Source: Candidatus Kaiserbacteria bacterium RIFCSPLOWO2_12_FULL_50_10 (GTDB taxonomy: Bacteria > Patescibacteriota > Minisyncoccia > Phycocordibacterales > UBA918). From it: a stretch of DNA of 38,929 bases. Positions 21,790-29,647 of this stretch are shown piece after piece; position 1 is the first letter of the stretch, and the number at the start of each line of letters is the position of its first letter. Both the position numbers and the translations under genes were made by a program. Location: positions 1 to 38,929 of the forward strand of contig MFMN01000016.1 in the NCBI GenBank assembly GCA_001783515.1, written 5' to 3'. The notes under the pieces were generated by a model. That model did not search any database. It saw only the letters and a list, made by a program, of their open reading frames with translations, and was not told where the DNA came from.

Positions 21790-23733
21790 CTAGATATTTG
21801 TTGGATCAGCAGCTTCTTCTTTCGGGTAGGCGTTTTTGATTTCCACGCCTTCTCTTTTGAGAATTGCTTCGTAGTCATCGCGTTCGAGAGTTTCTAGTTC
21901 GATGAGTTTCTCGGCGACAGCGTCGAGAGCTTTGCGATGTACCGTGAGCGCTTCACGAGCGCGGTCTTCTGCGGTGCGCATAATGCGGGTGACTTCTTCG
22001 TCGATTTCGCGGGCTTTTTCGGTTGAATAGCCTCGGTCTTCAGAGATGCCACCGCCAATAAGGCGTCCGCCTGTCCCCTCAAGGGCTACAGGGCCGAACT
22101 TTTCGGACATGCCGAAGCGTACCACCATGTCACGCGCGAGATTTGTCGCAACTTGGAGGTCATTCGATGGACCAGTCGTAAGGTCGTCGAAAATCATAAT
22201 CTCTGCAACATAGCCGCCGAGTGACATTGCGATGTCGTCGAGGAACTCTTTGCGTGACTGCATTTTACGGTCGGTGTCAGGGAGCTTGAGGGTATAGCCA
22301 GCCGCACGTCCGCGAGAAATGATAGAAATCTTCTGGACCGGGTCGGCGTATGGAAGCACGGACGCGACGAGCGCATGCCCCGCTTCGTGGTACGCGGTGA
22401 TTTTACGCTCTTCCTTTGTGAGCAAGTGACTCTTGCGCTCAGGGCCGAGCATGACTTTTTCAATCGAGCGAATCGCGTCGAACTGCGCGACTTCTTTACG
22501 GCCTTCGCGTGCGGCGAGAATTGCGGCTTCATTCATAAGCGACGCAAGGTCGGCACCTGAAAATCCTGGTGTACGCTGCGCGATAATCTCTAGGTTCACG
22601 TCTGCCGTGAGCGGCTTCTTGCGTGCGTGGATTTTGAGGATTTCTAGACGGTCGTCGCGGTCAGGAAGGTCGATGGTGACCCGGCGGTCGAAGCGCCCCG
22701 GGCGCATAAGTGCGGAGTCAATAACGTCAGGGCGGTTCGTTGCCGCGATAACAATGAGTTTTTCGGTTGGCTCGAAGCCGTCCATTTCGGTGAGGATTTG
22801 GTTGAGTGTTTGTTCACGTTCATCGTTGCCGCCACCCATGCCACTGCCGCGGGCGCGACCGACAGCGTCGATTTCGTCGATGAAAATAATAGCAGGCGCC
22901 ATTTTCTTTGCAGTTTGGAAGAGGTCACGCACACGCGATGCACCAACACCCACAAACATCTCAACGAATTCAGAGCCAGAAATCGAGAAGAACGGCACGT
23001 TCGCTTCACCCGCAATTGCGCGTGCGAGCAGTGTCTTTCCCGTACCTGGTGACCCCATCATCATCACACCCTTTGGCACCGCTGCGCCAATGTCGGTGAA
23101 TTTCTTTGGATTCTTGAGGAAGTCGACGATTTCTTCGAGTTCGATTTTTGCTTCTTTGGCACCCGCAACGTCCTTAAACGTCACTTTCTGCTGTTCGTCG
23201 TCAGGGTGAATCATGCGTGCTTTTGACGCGCCGAAGTTCAGCGCTTGCACGCCCATACCCTTCATCGAGCGTGAGAAGAAGAATACGATAAAGCCAAGGA
23301 GAAGGAGCGGGAACAAGAACGGCGAAAGGACGCCGAGCCAATAGGCGAGCCCTGTTTCCTCTTTTACTTCAAGCGCAATCGCGCGGAGCTCTTCGGCGGT
23401 GACGCCGAGATTTACGAGCGTTTCGGTAATCGGCGTTGCGTAGCCTTCTTTTTTCGCAATACCTACCGGACGCGCTTCGTCACGATGATGCACTTCGACA
23501 GTATCGCCGCGCACCACAAGTTCCTTTACGTCACCTGCATGAATTGCTTCTGCAACCTTTGTAAGAGTCGTGTCTTCCGTGTTTTTCTTGTCGGTACCGT
23601 ACCCGTAGAGGAGCGTGAACATCATGAGTGACAACACGCCGACGGTAAGGATATTCCAGAGGCTGCTTGGCTGCTGCTTTTTGCGATGCTTCGGCACGGG
23701 CTTCTTCGGTGCCTTTTTTCCTTGTTCTTTCAT
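21790..23733 (-). CDS. ftsH: ATP-dependent zinc metalloprotease FtsH
   Basis: FtsH is a membrane AAA+ protease that extracts and degrades membrane and damaged proteins, including tmRNA-tagged ones in other bacteria. It has 647 residues. It starts with a Lys-rich cytoplasmic tail, TM1 (about residues 25-43), an extracytoplasmic domain and TM2 (about 118-138). The AAA+ part has Walker A GSPGTGKT, Walker [12 protein letters not shown], the second region of homology [20 protein letters not shown], and the zinc site HEAGH. ATG 23733 follows TATACT by 6 nt; the longer frame to 23901 runs through the upstream palindrome. Its last 107 bp are duplicated at 20174-20280. Confidence 0.96.
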   Translation of the reverse strand: MKEQGKKAPKKPVPKHRKKQQPSSLWNILTVGVLSLMMFTLLYGYGTDKKNTEDTTLTKVAEAIHAGDVKELVVRGDTVEVHHRDEARPVGIAKKEGYATPITETLVNLGVTAEELRAIALEVKEETGLAYWLGVLSPFLFPLLLLGFIVFFFSRSMKGMGVQALNFGASKARMIHPDDEQQKVTFKDVAGAKEAKIELEEIVDFLKNPKKFTDIGAAVPKGVMMMGSPGTGKTLLARAIAGEANVPFFSISGSEFVEMFVGVGASRVRDLFQTAKKMAPAIIFIDEIDAVGRARGSGMGGGNDEREQTLNQILTEMDGFEPTEKLIVIAATNRPDVIDSALMRPGRFDRRVTIDLPDRDDRLEILKIHARKKPLTADVNLEIIAQRTPGFSGADLASLMNEAAILAAREGRKEVAQFDAIRSIEKVMLGPERKSHLLTKEERKITAYHEAGHALVASVLPYADPVQKISIISRGRAAGYTLKLPDTDRKMQSRKEFLDDIAMSLGGYVAEIMIFDDLTTGPSNDLQVATNLARDMVVRFGMSEKFGPVALEGTGGRLIGGGISEDRGYSTEKAREIDEEVTRIMRTAEDRAREALTVHRKALDAVAEKLIELETLERDDYEAILKREGVEIKNAYPKEEAADPTNI

Positions 23734-23739
23734 ATCGCC

Positions 23740-23768
23740 AGTATACGAATGGTACTGCGAATGTCCAG
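23740..23768 (-). promoter_or_regulatory. Promoter of ftsH, leaderless arrangement
   Basis: On the minus strand TGGACA (23767-23762) and TATACT (23745-23740) are 16 nt apart. The ATG follows 6 nt after the -10. Confidence 0.6.
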
Positions 23769-23806
23769 CGCAAATCTCTCGAAAACCTGCATGGAGAACT
23801 ATGCGG

Positions 23807-23926
23807 TTTCCCCTAAGCTGGATGAAGTTGCGTTGGCTGGAGCAATTTTTTTCTGGAAACGTACCACAACGTACGGTGGAAGAAAAAATTTGTGAAGCCA
23901 ATGCAAATTCGTCAGCTTAGGGGAAA
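23807..23926. repeat. 120-nt imperfect palindrome between ftsH and smpB
   Basis: The outer 14 bp (23807-23820, TTTCCCCTAAGCTG) are a perfect inverted match to 23913-23926. Pairing continues inward, with about 80% identity, over 47-nt arms (23807-23853 against 23880-23926). A small CGTAC/GTACG stem lies in the centre. It resembles a MITE or a large structured RNA or DNA element. No transposase and no target-site duplication are evident. Its right end lies just upstream of the smpB -10 box. Confidence 0.7.
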
Positions 23927-23932
23927 GTGTGC

Positions 23933-23938
23933 TATATA
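23933..23938 (+). promoter_or_regulatory. -10 box of smpB, leaderless arrangement
   Basis: TATATA ends 6 nt before ATG 23945. The -35 region would fall inside the palindrome. Confidence 0.5.
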
Positions 23939-23944
23939 TAGTAC

Positions 23945-24391
23945 ATGTCGCCATCTGCAACACTAGTGAGTCATCCGCGAGCACGATATGACTTTGAGAT
24001 TTTAGAAACCCTTACCGCCGGGGTGTCGCTTTTGGGCACCGAAGTTGCGTCCCTGAAGAAAAATCAAGGAAAACTCGTTGGCTCGTATGTGAAGCTTATC
24101 AAAGGCGTACCAATGCTTCTCGGCGCCCATATTCCGCCATTCCAAGTAGCAAACGCGCCAAAAGACTACTCCCCCACTCGCGACCGCGCACTCCTCCTCA
24201 ATAAAAAAGAAATCGCAAAGCTCGAGCGTGAACTCCACGAAAAAAACCTCACGCTCATCCCGCTCCGTTTCTTCCGTGGCGGCCCGCACATCAAACTAGA
24301 AATCGCCCTCGCCAAAGGCAAAAAGAAATTCGACAAACGCGAAACCATTAAGAAGCGAGATATCAGCCGCGATATTGCCAGAAAAATCTAA
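23945..24391 (+). CDS. smpB: SsrA-binding protein SmpB
   Basis: SmpB binds tmRNA and brings it to stalled ribosomes in trans-translation. It has 148 residues, normal length. The OB-fold core is RARYDFEILETLTAGVSLLG, TEVASLKKNQGKLVGSYVKL, then ANAPKDYSPTRDRALLLNKKEI and LIPLRFF. The C-terminal tail is basic (KGKKKFDKRETIKKRDISRD), as needed for the ribosomal decoding centre. tmRNA itself is 1.3 kb downstream on the same strand. The HAD phosphatase gene follows after 10 nt and is probably co-transcribed. Confidence 0.95.
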   Translation: MSPSATLVSHPRARYDFEILETLTAGVSLLGTEVASLKKNQGKLVGSYVKLIKGVPMLLGAHIPPFQVANAPKDYSPTRDRALLLNKKEIAKLERELHEKNLTLIPLRFFRGGPHIKLEIALAKGKKKFDKRETIKKRDISRDIARKI

Positions 24392-24401
24392 TCAAAAAAA
24401 T

Positions 24402-25049
24402 ATGACAAAAGAAAACATAAAACTCATATGCCTCGATATTGATGGCACGATTATTACCCAGAATAGTTGGTATACACTCAACATGGCGCTCGGACTTTCG
24501 CATGAGGAGGATCAGGAAATGTATGATGCGTATGGTGCAGGAACGCTATCCTACGAAGGCTGGATTGCAAAACTTGTTGAGCTTTACAAAAAGTACGGCA
24601 AAGCGACAAAAGAAACAGTTGTTGCCGCGCTTACTGGCTACACCTTTATAGAAGGTACTGAAGCACTTGTTGCAGACCTACAAGCAAAAGGCTATGAAGT
24701 CGTCCTTGTTTCTGGATCATTCCAGCTTCTTGCGGAAGACATCGCAAAGAAACTCAACATCAAAACCTTCAAAGGTAATACTGAGATTATCTTTGATGAA
24801 AACGACGTGGTAGAAAATCTTACCGTCGGTGGCGATGAACCCGTCGCAAAACTCCGCTACCTCAAGGAAATCGCAGACGCTCGAAATATCCCCCTAAGCG
24901 CAATCGCCTGCATCGGCGACGGCTTCACTGATATTCCTCTTTTTGAGGCAACAGGAAGCGGTATCACCTTCACACACTCAAAACCAAATGTCCAAGCTGC
25001 AGCAGCACAGGTTGTTGAAAAGCTCTCAGATATTTCAACTATTCTCTAG
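24402..25049 (+). CDS. HAD-superfamily phosphatase, SerB-like (subfamily IB)
   Basis: This is a 215-residue HAD hydrolase that probably removes phosphate from a small metabolite. Motif I is CLDIDGTII (nucleophile Asp in DIDGT), motif II is the Ser in LVSGSF, motif III is Lys in VAKLRYLKEI, and motif IV is GDGFTDIPLF. The cap insertion after motif I is helical, as in phosphoserine phosphatase and related IB enzymes. A specific substrate cannot be read from sequence, and no serine-pathway genes are nearby. ATG 24402 begins 10 nt after the smpB stop. Confidence 0.85.
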   Translation: MTKENIKLICLDIDGTIITQNSWYTLNMALGLSHEEDQEMYDAYGAGTLSYEGWIAKLVELYKKYGKATKETVVAALTGYTFIEGTEALVADLQAKGYEVVLVSGSFQLLAEDIAKKLNIKTFKGNTEIIFDENDVVENLTVGGDEPVAKLRYLKEIADARNIPLSAIACIGDGFTDIPLFEATGSGITFTHSKPNVQAAAAQVVEKLSDISTIL

Positions 25050-25052
25050 CAT

Positions 25053-25313
25053 CTATCGGTAGACATCATGACTTCCAACATCAAGCAGACACGCTTGATG
25101 TTTTTTGTCATAAGAGAAGATTATACGAGTACTATAATTTACAGAAAAACTGTACGTGCTCCCTAGTCTCCCCTGCAGCTTATGAACTTTTAGTTTCTCG
25201 TGATTCTGCTCATCCCTAAAAAGCTCGATACGTTCAACAACATCATCCTGCAGTGCTGGCTCTAATTTCTTGAAACTTCGAACAAAAGATGGCGCATATA
25301 TAATTTCAACCAT
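25053..25313 (-). CDS. RelE/ParE-superfamily toxin
   Basis: This 86-residue toxin has the RelE-type layout: MVEIIYAPSFVRSFKKLEPA, a helical pair through DDVVERIELFRDEQ, then KLKVHKLQGRLGSTYSFSVN, RIIFSYDK and the ending LLDVGSHDVYR. The late His-Asp-x-Tyr matches the YafQ/RelE branch, which cleaves mRNA on ribosomes. It lies 4 nt after its antitoxin gene. I chose ATG 25313; the longer frame to 25376 overlaps the antitoxin and lacks family sequence. Confidence 0.85.
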   Translation of the reverse strand: MVEIIYAPSFVRSFKKLEPALQDDVVERIELFRDEQNHEKLKVHKLQGRLGSTYSFSVNYSTRIIFSYDKKHQACLLDVGSHDVYR

Positions 25314-25317
25314 AGTG

Positions 25318-25542
25318 CTATGCATCGAGCTGAGCAGCAAGCATTCGCAGATCACCGCGAAGCCCCTTACCTTCATCTATTTCGCGCTGCGCACGAAGCA
25401 CTCGCTCAACAGCCTCGTCCTCCGCAGCTTTTATGAGCGCACGCCGAACAGCATCTGCTTTATTTGCAGCATAACCAGTTGAAACTAAGTGGTGGAGCAT
25501 CTGTTCAAGAGATGCTGAAAGTGGTACCGATATTGTCGTCAT
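25318..25542 (-). CDS. Antitoxin, ribbon-helix-helix-like
   Basis: This 74-residue protein starts MTTISVPLSASLEQMLHHLV, a ribbon-helix-helix-type beta strand and helix. Then come NKADAVRRALIKAAED and a charged C-terminal part likely to wrap the toxin. It precedes the toxin gene by 4 nt, the classical order. A 12-bp palindrome lies 10 nt upstream of ATG 25542, as expected for autorepression. Confidence 0.82.
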   Translation of the reverse strand: MTTISVPLSASLEQMLHHLVSTGYAANKADAVRRALIKAAEDEAVERVLRAQREIDEGKGLRGDLRMLAAQLDA

Positions 25543-25552
25543 GCACACATGG

Positions 25553-25564
25553 TATCATATGATA
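25553..25564. promoter_or_regulatory. Palindromic operator candidate of the toxin-antitoxin pair
   Basis: TATCATATGATA is a perfect 12-bp palindrome located at the promoter of the antitoxin gene. TATAAT on the minus strand (25568-25563) partly overlaps it. Confidence 0.6.
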
Positions 25565-25591
25565 TTATAGTACGCAACCCGACCCGTATCC

Positions 25592-25621
25592 TTGACAATA
25601 TCTCATTTTATGGGAGAATAC
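25592..25621 (+). promoter_or_regulatory. Promoter of tmRNA
   Basis: TTGACA (25592-25597) is a consensus -35. GAATAC at 25616-25621 after 18 nt is the best -10. A transcript from here would have an 85-nt 5' leader before the mature tmRNA. Confidence 0.5.
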
Positions 25622-25652
25622 GTGCACTTCCCTTCAAGGTTCTCCTGAAATT

Positions 25653-25716
25653 CCCGCGCAGGGCTGGCCGCCACCGCTTGTACTACTTGTAGTGCGAGCA
25701 ACCAGCCTTGCGCGGG
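25653..25716 (+). ncRNA. Leader hairpin overlapping the mature 5' end of tmRNA
   Basis: CCCGCGCAGGGCTGG (25653-25667) pairs with 25702-25716 over 15 bp with one G-U. Inside it, 25676-25686 and 25689-25699 pair over 11 bp with G-U wobbles. The right arm includes GGG at 25714-25716, the first bases of tmRNA, so this fold competes with the tmRNA acceptor stem. It may be a processing signal. Confidence 0.6.
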
Positions 25717-26112
25717 GATGACAGGCTTTGACGGTTATGGTCCGTGCGAACGGCGCGTGTCGAAGATGGTGTTGTCCTTCGTAAAAACACACCAACCCTT
25801 AATTGCAAAAGCAATCAAGAGTCCTTACGCGTCTAACGTGTTTGGATACGCTTACGCTGCGTAGGTTGAGTTTTTAACTCCCTCGCCCGTTGCGCGTTAC
25901 GCTTCGTTCGTCATATCTCGAAGCAGTGGCGTTATATCGATATGACTCGGCAGTCGCAGTGCGTTCTCACTTCGACACCTAAAAAATAGGAACTGCACTT
26001 CGCCTTCTCGTTCACTCTCCCGAAAGCGAAGTTAAGCCTTCAGAGTGTCCTACACACGTAGACACCCTCGCACACCATAATTCGGACGAGAGTTCAATTC
26101 TCTCCATCTCCA
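25714..26112 (+). ncRNA. ssrA: Transfer-messenger RNA (tmRNA)
   Basis: tmRNA rescues stalled ribosomes with SmpB. The 5' end GGGGATG (25714-25720) pairs with CATCTCC (26105-26111) as acceptor stem with one G-U; A26112 is the discriminator and CCA is not encoded. The T arm is GAGAG-TTCAATT-CTCTC (26088-26104). The tag frame probably resumes at GCA 25805 and reads AKAIKSPYASNVFGYAYAA, then TAG (25862-25864). The hydrophobic YAYAA end fits protease recognition as ALAA does in other bacteria. It is one-piece, 399 nt. SmpB and FtsH genes lie just upstream. Confidence 0.93.
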
Positions 26113-26125
26113 CAACAGTAAACAC

Positions 26126-26158
26126 AAAGGCTCGGAGTACTCCTCCGGGCCTTTCGCG
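26126..26158 (+). terminator. Terminator of tmRNA
   Basis: AAAGGC-CGGAG (from 26126) pairs with CTCCG-GCCTTT (to 26154). The following T tract is short (CTTTCG), so termination may be partial. Confidence 0.6.
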
Positions 26159-26471
26159 TATGGCTTTGAGCGAGTTCAAATATTTCTCGGGAATGGGGAG
26201 ATGGCGAGACCGATTAGAAACCTCCTGTAAACCTTGGGGCTTTTCGAGGATGGTAGGTCAACTACATAGTAAAAAGCCAATAAAATAAGGGTATTTTCGT
26301 ATGTTCGTGATTTCGTCTTTTGTCCAAATAGCTGTTTTGTCAATATCGAAGTTATCGCAGATTCTGAAGCAATGAACGAAATATGGCTTTAAATATAGTT
26401 TTTATTGTGCTTGCGTTGCGCTACGTCCTATGATATCGTTCTTAGAACTTATTACAAGGTAAAATAAATCT
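26159..26471. other. Intergenic region between tmRNA and the two-gene island
   Basis: About 310 nt. It holds a 42-codon open frame (26160-26288) that I do not trust and AT-rich sequence near 26280-26465. I looked for a second copy of the tmRNA 3' end that would mark an attachment site and did not see one. Confidence 0.4.
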
Positions 26472-27218
26472 ATGACTGATTCAAACACTACTGCAGAAAC
26501 GAAGAAGGCGCTCCCTGCGTACCTCAACGTAACTAAGTTGCAGAAACTTATCGAGATCCTCTCCACGACAAGGGTGACCGTAATTACGACCGAGAGCCTT
26601 AAGGGCGAATTCGGTGCAACCGATGCCTCTGTTGCCATGGGCACACTCCGATTTCTTGATTTGATCGACGAAACTGGGAAAGCGAGGGATGCGGTACGAG
26701 GCTTCCATCTTAGTGGTGAGGAGCGAACACAGGCGGTCGCAAAGATTGTCGAGACTGCTTACGCACAACTCTTTGAGTTTGTTGTCGGAGATAAGCCCCA
26801 GAACCTAGCTCAGGACAAACTCACCAATCACTTCGTGAAGGTTTATGGTGTCGTGCCGCGAATCGCAACACCGGCGGTGCGCGCCTTCCTATTTCTTTGC
26901 GAGGAGGCTGGAATGAAAGAGAAGAGTACTGTACCGCGCGTGCAAACACCGCGCGTGAAGAAACCTAACGTGACACACACAAAGCCGACAGCGGGTTCAG
27001 TAACCAGAAATCCTCAACGATCTCCCGCTACTCATAATGCGAATGAAACGGCGATACCTTTCGCCAAAGGACAGATCTCTTTCGTGCTCCCAACAAAAGT
27101 CTTAAGCAACCCAGAGCTCATTGGAGACTACAAGGACGTTCTTACTGCGATTAATACGTTCGTGTCCAAATGTGAGCCGTTTTTGAAGGAAGACTCTCAA
27201 CCTAATGACAGCGAATAA
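26472..27218 (+). CDS. DUF5343-like protein, first gene of a two-gene island
   Basis: This 248-residue protein has an N-terminal domain (about residues 14-150) reading LPAYLNVTKLQKLIEIL, then GTLRFLDLIDETGKARDAVRGF and ETAYAQLFEFVVG. This matches the general pattern of DUF5343 (a winged-helix-like family often found in mobile or defence loci). A Pro/Thr/Lys-rich linker follows (about 155-198: VQTPRVKKPNVTHTKP), then a short C-terminal segment (KGQISFVLPTKVL). It overlaps the next gene by 14 nt, so the two are translated together. No enzyme motif is seen. The protein probably works with the PLD-like partner. Confidence 0.65.
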   Translation: MTDSNTTAETKKALPAYLNVTKLQKLIEILSTTRVTVITTESLKGEFGATDASVAMGTLRFLDLIDETGKARDAVRGFHLSGEERTQAVAKIVETAYAQLFEFVVGDKPQNLAQDKLTNHFVKVYGVVPRIATPAVRAFLFLCEEAGMKEKSTVPRVQTPRVKKPNVTHTKPTAGSVTRNPQRSPATHNANETAIPFAKGQISFVLPTKVLSNPELIGDYKDVLTAINTFVSKCEPFLKEDSQPNDSE

Positions 27219-28173
27219 CTCACTCTCCGCTAGTAGTTGGTCTGTGTGCGAAACACAGCTAAAACACATTGTCGAAGGCGACACGGCTGAGTTCGAGTCG
27301 TTGCCTTTCTTACGGGCATGCGGAATTGTGGGTGCCGAAGTGCCACCCATTGCGAGTCCGTTGGGGCAACGGTATTACGAGGCTCGTTTCATTCGTAACG
27401 ACGATGTTGCTGCTCAGGCCGTATTACGCGACGGTTTACTGCAACACCCTGCTGTACAGGCGATACTGCAACTCCTACATGGGGTCCATAACGCAAAGCG
27501 AGATAATGCGTTGTCTGTACTTAAAAGTCGCGGTATGTGGTCTTATACTGATGAGCGACCTCTAACGAACCTGCTTTTATCGATGAACAATGCGGGCCTT
27601 GTCTCATACTCGAAAAAACACGGCTCGGTACGAGTTCTCTACAATCCTACAGAGCAACAGGAAGGAGTCCCCTCAAATATATTTATAGATCCAAAGCGAC
27701 CTTACGGGAATAAAGCATGGATGAAGCGCGTGCTGGCAGAGTGCGAAGGTCATATTCACTGGATCGACAAACATTTCATACCTACTGGTCTTGAGTATAT
27801 TTGGGAAGTCGCCGATGCAAACAAACTACAAGAGGTGACCATACTTTCTCTCTACCTGCCCGACCTAATCGGTAAGGGAGCTGTAAAGCAATATAGAGAC
27901 CTCCAAACCGAACTGGCTGCAAAAGGCATCCAGCTTCGCTGGATGGTGATAGATAGCAAACTTATTCGTGACAATCACGACAGATGGATTCTCTCAAAGA
28001 ACGAGGCTTGGAATCTTCCTGATTTAAATACCGTCATATCTGGCAATCGTTCGGAAATCACAAAGAGCATTAACGGGGCAGAAATGGAGAAGGCTTTCAT
28101 CTCCTATCTCACAAATGCAAAAGAGATAACGACCGCAAGCGTCCCCGTAGTCACTTTAGCTGCTACAGGGTAG
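27205..28173 (+). CDS. Winged-helix/phospholipase D-like protein, partner of the DUF5343-like protein
   Basis: This is a 322-residue protein. The middle (about residues 75-150) looks like a winged helix (VLKSRGMWSYTDERPLTNLL, LLSMNNAGLVSYSKKHGSVR). The C-terminal half resembles a PLD-like domain: CEGHIHWIDKHFIPTGLEYI, then VTILSLYL, LRWMVIDSK, and the motif RDNHDRWILSKNEAWNLPD followed by ISGNRSEITK. It has the HDR form of the histidine motif rather than HxKxxxxD. Related domains occur in bacterial defence and DNA-processing proteins, but the reaction is unknown. It starts within the last codons of the DUF5343-like gene. The location next to tmRNA, a common integration site, suggests an acquired module. 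Confidence 0.65.
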   Translation: MTANNSLSASSWSVCETQLKHIVEGDTAEFESLPFLRACGIVGAEVPPIASPLGQRYYEARFIRNDDVAAQAVLRDGLLQHPAVQAILQLLHGVHNAKRDNALSVLKSRGMWSYTDERPLTNLLLSMNNAGLVSYSKKHGSVRVLYNPTEQQEGVPSNIFIDPKRPYGNKAWMKRVLAECEGHIHWIDKHFIPTGLEYIWEVADANKLQEVTILSLYLPDLIGKGAVKQYRDLQTELAAKGIQLRWMVIDSKLIRDNHDRWILSKNEAWNLPDLNTVISGNRSEITKSINGAEMEKAFISYLTNAKEITTASVPVVTLAATG

Positions 28174-28375
28174 GTTCAAACTAGTGCCTTCGGCACATAC
28201 ATTCCTGGATTCATCCACAGAATGAACATTGTGCACTATCGTCAGGTTCTAATCTCGACGACTCATTCCCTCTCAAACGGCCGCACGAGCCACTCGGAGA
28301 AATCAAAGTATTCCAGATTGGATACTCCACCATTAATCAAACAGGTTCTAAAGGAGTAAAGTAGCCTCCACCCTT

Positions 28376-28404
28376 AAAAAGCGCCTTATCGAAGGCGCTT
28401 TTTT
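28376..28404. terminator. Bidirectional terminator, island/ackA border
   Basis: AAAAAGCGCCTT (28376-28387) pairs perfectly with AAGGCGCTTTTT (28392-28403) around ATCG. The 200 nt to its left (28174-28375) hold no gene I can support. Confidence 0.87.
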
Positions 28405-28415
28405 GTAACTATGTC

Positions 28416-29543
28416 CTACGCGTGTGATTGCCACACATCGAGCATTGCTTCGTATTCGTTGATGTGGACGACGGCGATTTTTGTGGTGCTTGTTGCGGCG
28501 CTTAGGAGTATGTCGTTTTGAGTATCGGCGTGTGCTGTGTTTTTGTTTGTGTCGAGTTTGATGCCGATGCCTGCCAGCGGCGAAAGTATGCGCTCGCGCA
28601 TTACAGTCGAGCGTTCAGACACGGTGCCAGAAAATATAATGAGATCGGCGCCGCCGAGCGTTGCCATTGCGCCGCCGATGTAGTGACGGACGCGGTGTGC
28701 GTAGGCGTCGAGTGCTTCTTTTGCTTCTAGATTGCCGTTTTCTTCGAGTGTTATGAGTGTGCGAATGTCATCAGAACCGCCAAGACCTTTGAGTCCTGAT
28801 TCGGTATTAAGGTACGAGCGCATTTGCACTGGCGTCATCCCCTTCGCTTCCATGAGCGTAAGTACGGCACCAGGATCAATAGCCCCAACACGCGTTGCCA
28901 TGAGGAGCCCGTCGAGCGGCGTTGTGCCCATTGAGGTATCGAGAGACTCTCCGTCACGCACAGCGGTCACACTTCCGCCGCCGCCGAGGTGACACACAAT
29001 TACTCGAGACGGAAGCGCGTCGCAAAGCAAAGTTCCCCGCGAGAGCGCAGATGAAATTGCTAGCCCGTGATACCCAAACTTCCGAATATCATAGACGTCC
29101 GCATCGCTGCGCGGAATTGCATAGCGCGCAATGTATTCAGGAATCGTTGCATGAAAGGCGGTGTCGGATATGCCAACAAACGCTGCCTGCGGGAGCATTT
29201 CCTGCAAGCGTACTAATTCCTCGTGCTGTGCATGCACATGGAGCGGCGCGGTGTGTTCGGCCTCGACGAGGTGCACAAAATATTCATCGCTAATGACTTG
29301 ATGTTCTTGAAAATATCGCCCTGGCGCAACAATTCGCATCAGCACCGTATCTATATCGGCAGGTTGTACCTGCTGCGCTTCGAGTAACGCAAGAAACGTT
29401 TGATGCGCGCGGTCATACGCTTCCACAGAAATCTCACTCACCTCATAATGCGCCGCGACACGCACCTGAAATGCACCACCATTCACCTTATCCGCAAGCG
29501 CATATTTCTTTGAGGCACTCCCAATGTTCGCAAGAAGAATCAT
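28416..29543 (-). CDS. ackA: Acetate kinase
   Basis: AckA converts acetyl phosphate and ADP to acetate and ATP. It has 375 residues, a little shorter than the usual about 400. Motifs are ILLANIGSASKKYAL (phosphate 1 loop), MRIVAPGR (substrate Arg), ISDTAFHATIPE (catalytic Asp), FGYHGLA, HLGGGGSVTAV, DTSMGTTPLDGLLMATRVGAIDP (second Arg) and FSGTVSERS (Glu at the metal site). Several positions differ from textbook AckA (GSSS to GSAS, GIGENS to TVSERS), but the catalytic residues are kept. TAGTAT ends 6 nt before ATG 29543. With the phosphoketolase gene 0.8 kb away it forms the ATP-yielding end of a phosphoketolase fermentation. Confidence 0.92.
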   Translation of the reverse strand: MILLANIGSASKKYALADKVNGGAFQVRVAAHYEVSEISVEAYDRAHQTFLALLEAQQVQPADIDTVLMRIVAPGRYFQEHQVISDEYFVHLVEAEHTAPLHVHAQHEELVRLQEMLPQAAFVGISDTAFHATIPEYIARYAIPRSDADVYDIRKFGYHGLAISSALSRGTLLCDALPSRVIVCHLGGGGSVTAVRDGESLDTSMGTTPLDGLLMATRVGAIDPGAVLTLMEAKGMTPVQMRSYLNTESGLKGLGGSDDIRTLITLEENGNLEAKEALDAYAHRVRHYIGGAMATLGGADLIIFSGTVSERSTVMRERILSPLAGIGIKLDTNKNTAHADTQNDILLSAATSTTKIAVVHINEYEAMLDVWQSHA

Positions 29544-29549
29544 GACACC

Positions 29550-29555
29550 ATACTA
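29550..29555 (-). promoter_or_regulatory. -10 box of ackA, leaderless arrangement
   Basis: TAGTAT on the minus strand ends 6 nt before the ATG. Confidence 0.5.
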
Positions 29556-29621
29556 CCATTACTTCAAAAAATTGCTGTCACAGAGCCTGCGTTCAAGAAT
29601 AAGCTTTTAGGGCGCCCGTGC

Positions 29622-29641
29622 TATAGTACGAAGAATATACA
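29622..29641 (+). promoter_or_regulatory. Two possible -10 boxes of the MFS-like gene
   Basis: TATACA at 29636-29641 ends 6 nt before ATG 29648 (leaderless). TATAGT at 29622-29627 would give a leader of about 14 nt. Confidence 0.5.
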
Positions 29642-29647
29642 CAATCT

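Noticed and set aside
22433-23209. A 258-codon open frame antisense to ftsH
   Set aside because: It is a Ser/Arg/Ala-rich shadow of the ftsH codon pattern. The opposite strand encodes intact AAA+ and zinc motifs.
26160-26288. A 42-codon open frame just after the tmRNA terminator (MALSEFKYFS...)
   Set aside because: There is no ribosome site and no fitting -10 box. The composition is odd and nothing in it is recognisable.
28174-28375. A possible tRNA or gene remnant (GGTTCAAACT near 28182)
   Set aside because: No acceptor or anticodon stems can be drawn around it, and neither strand has a frame with recognisable sequence.
26105-28375. Attachment-site duplication of the tmRNA 3' end flanking the two-gene island
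   Set aside because: I looked for a second copy of the T-arm/acceptor sequence near 28.2-28.4 kb and found none. Integration into ssrA is therefore unproven.
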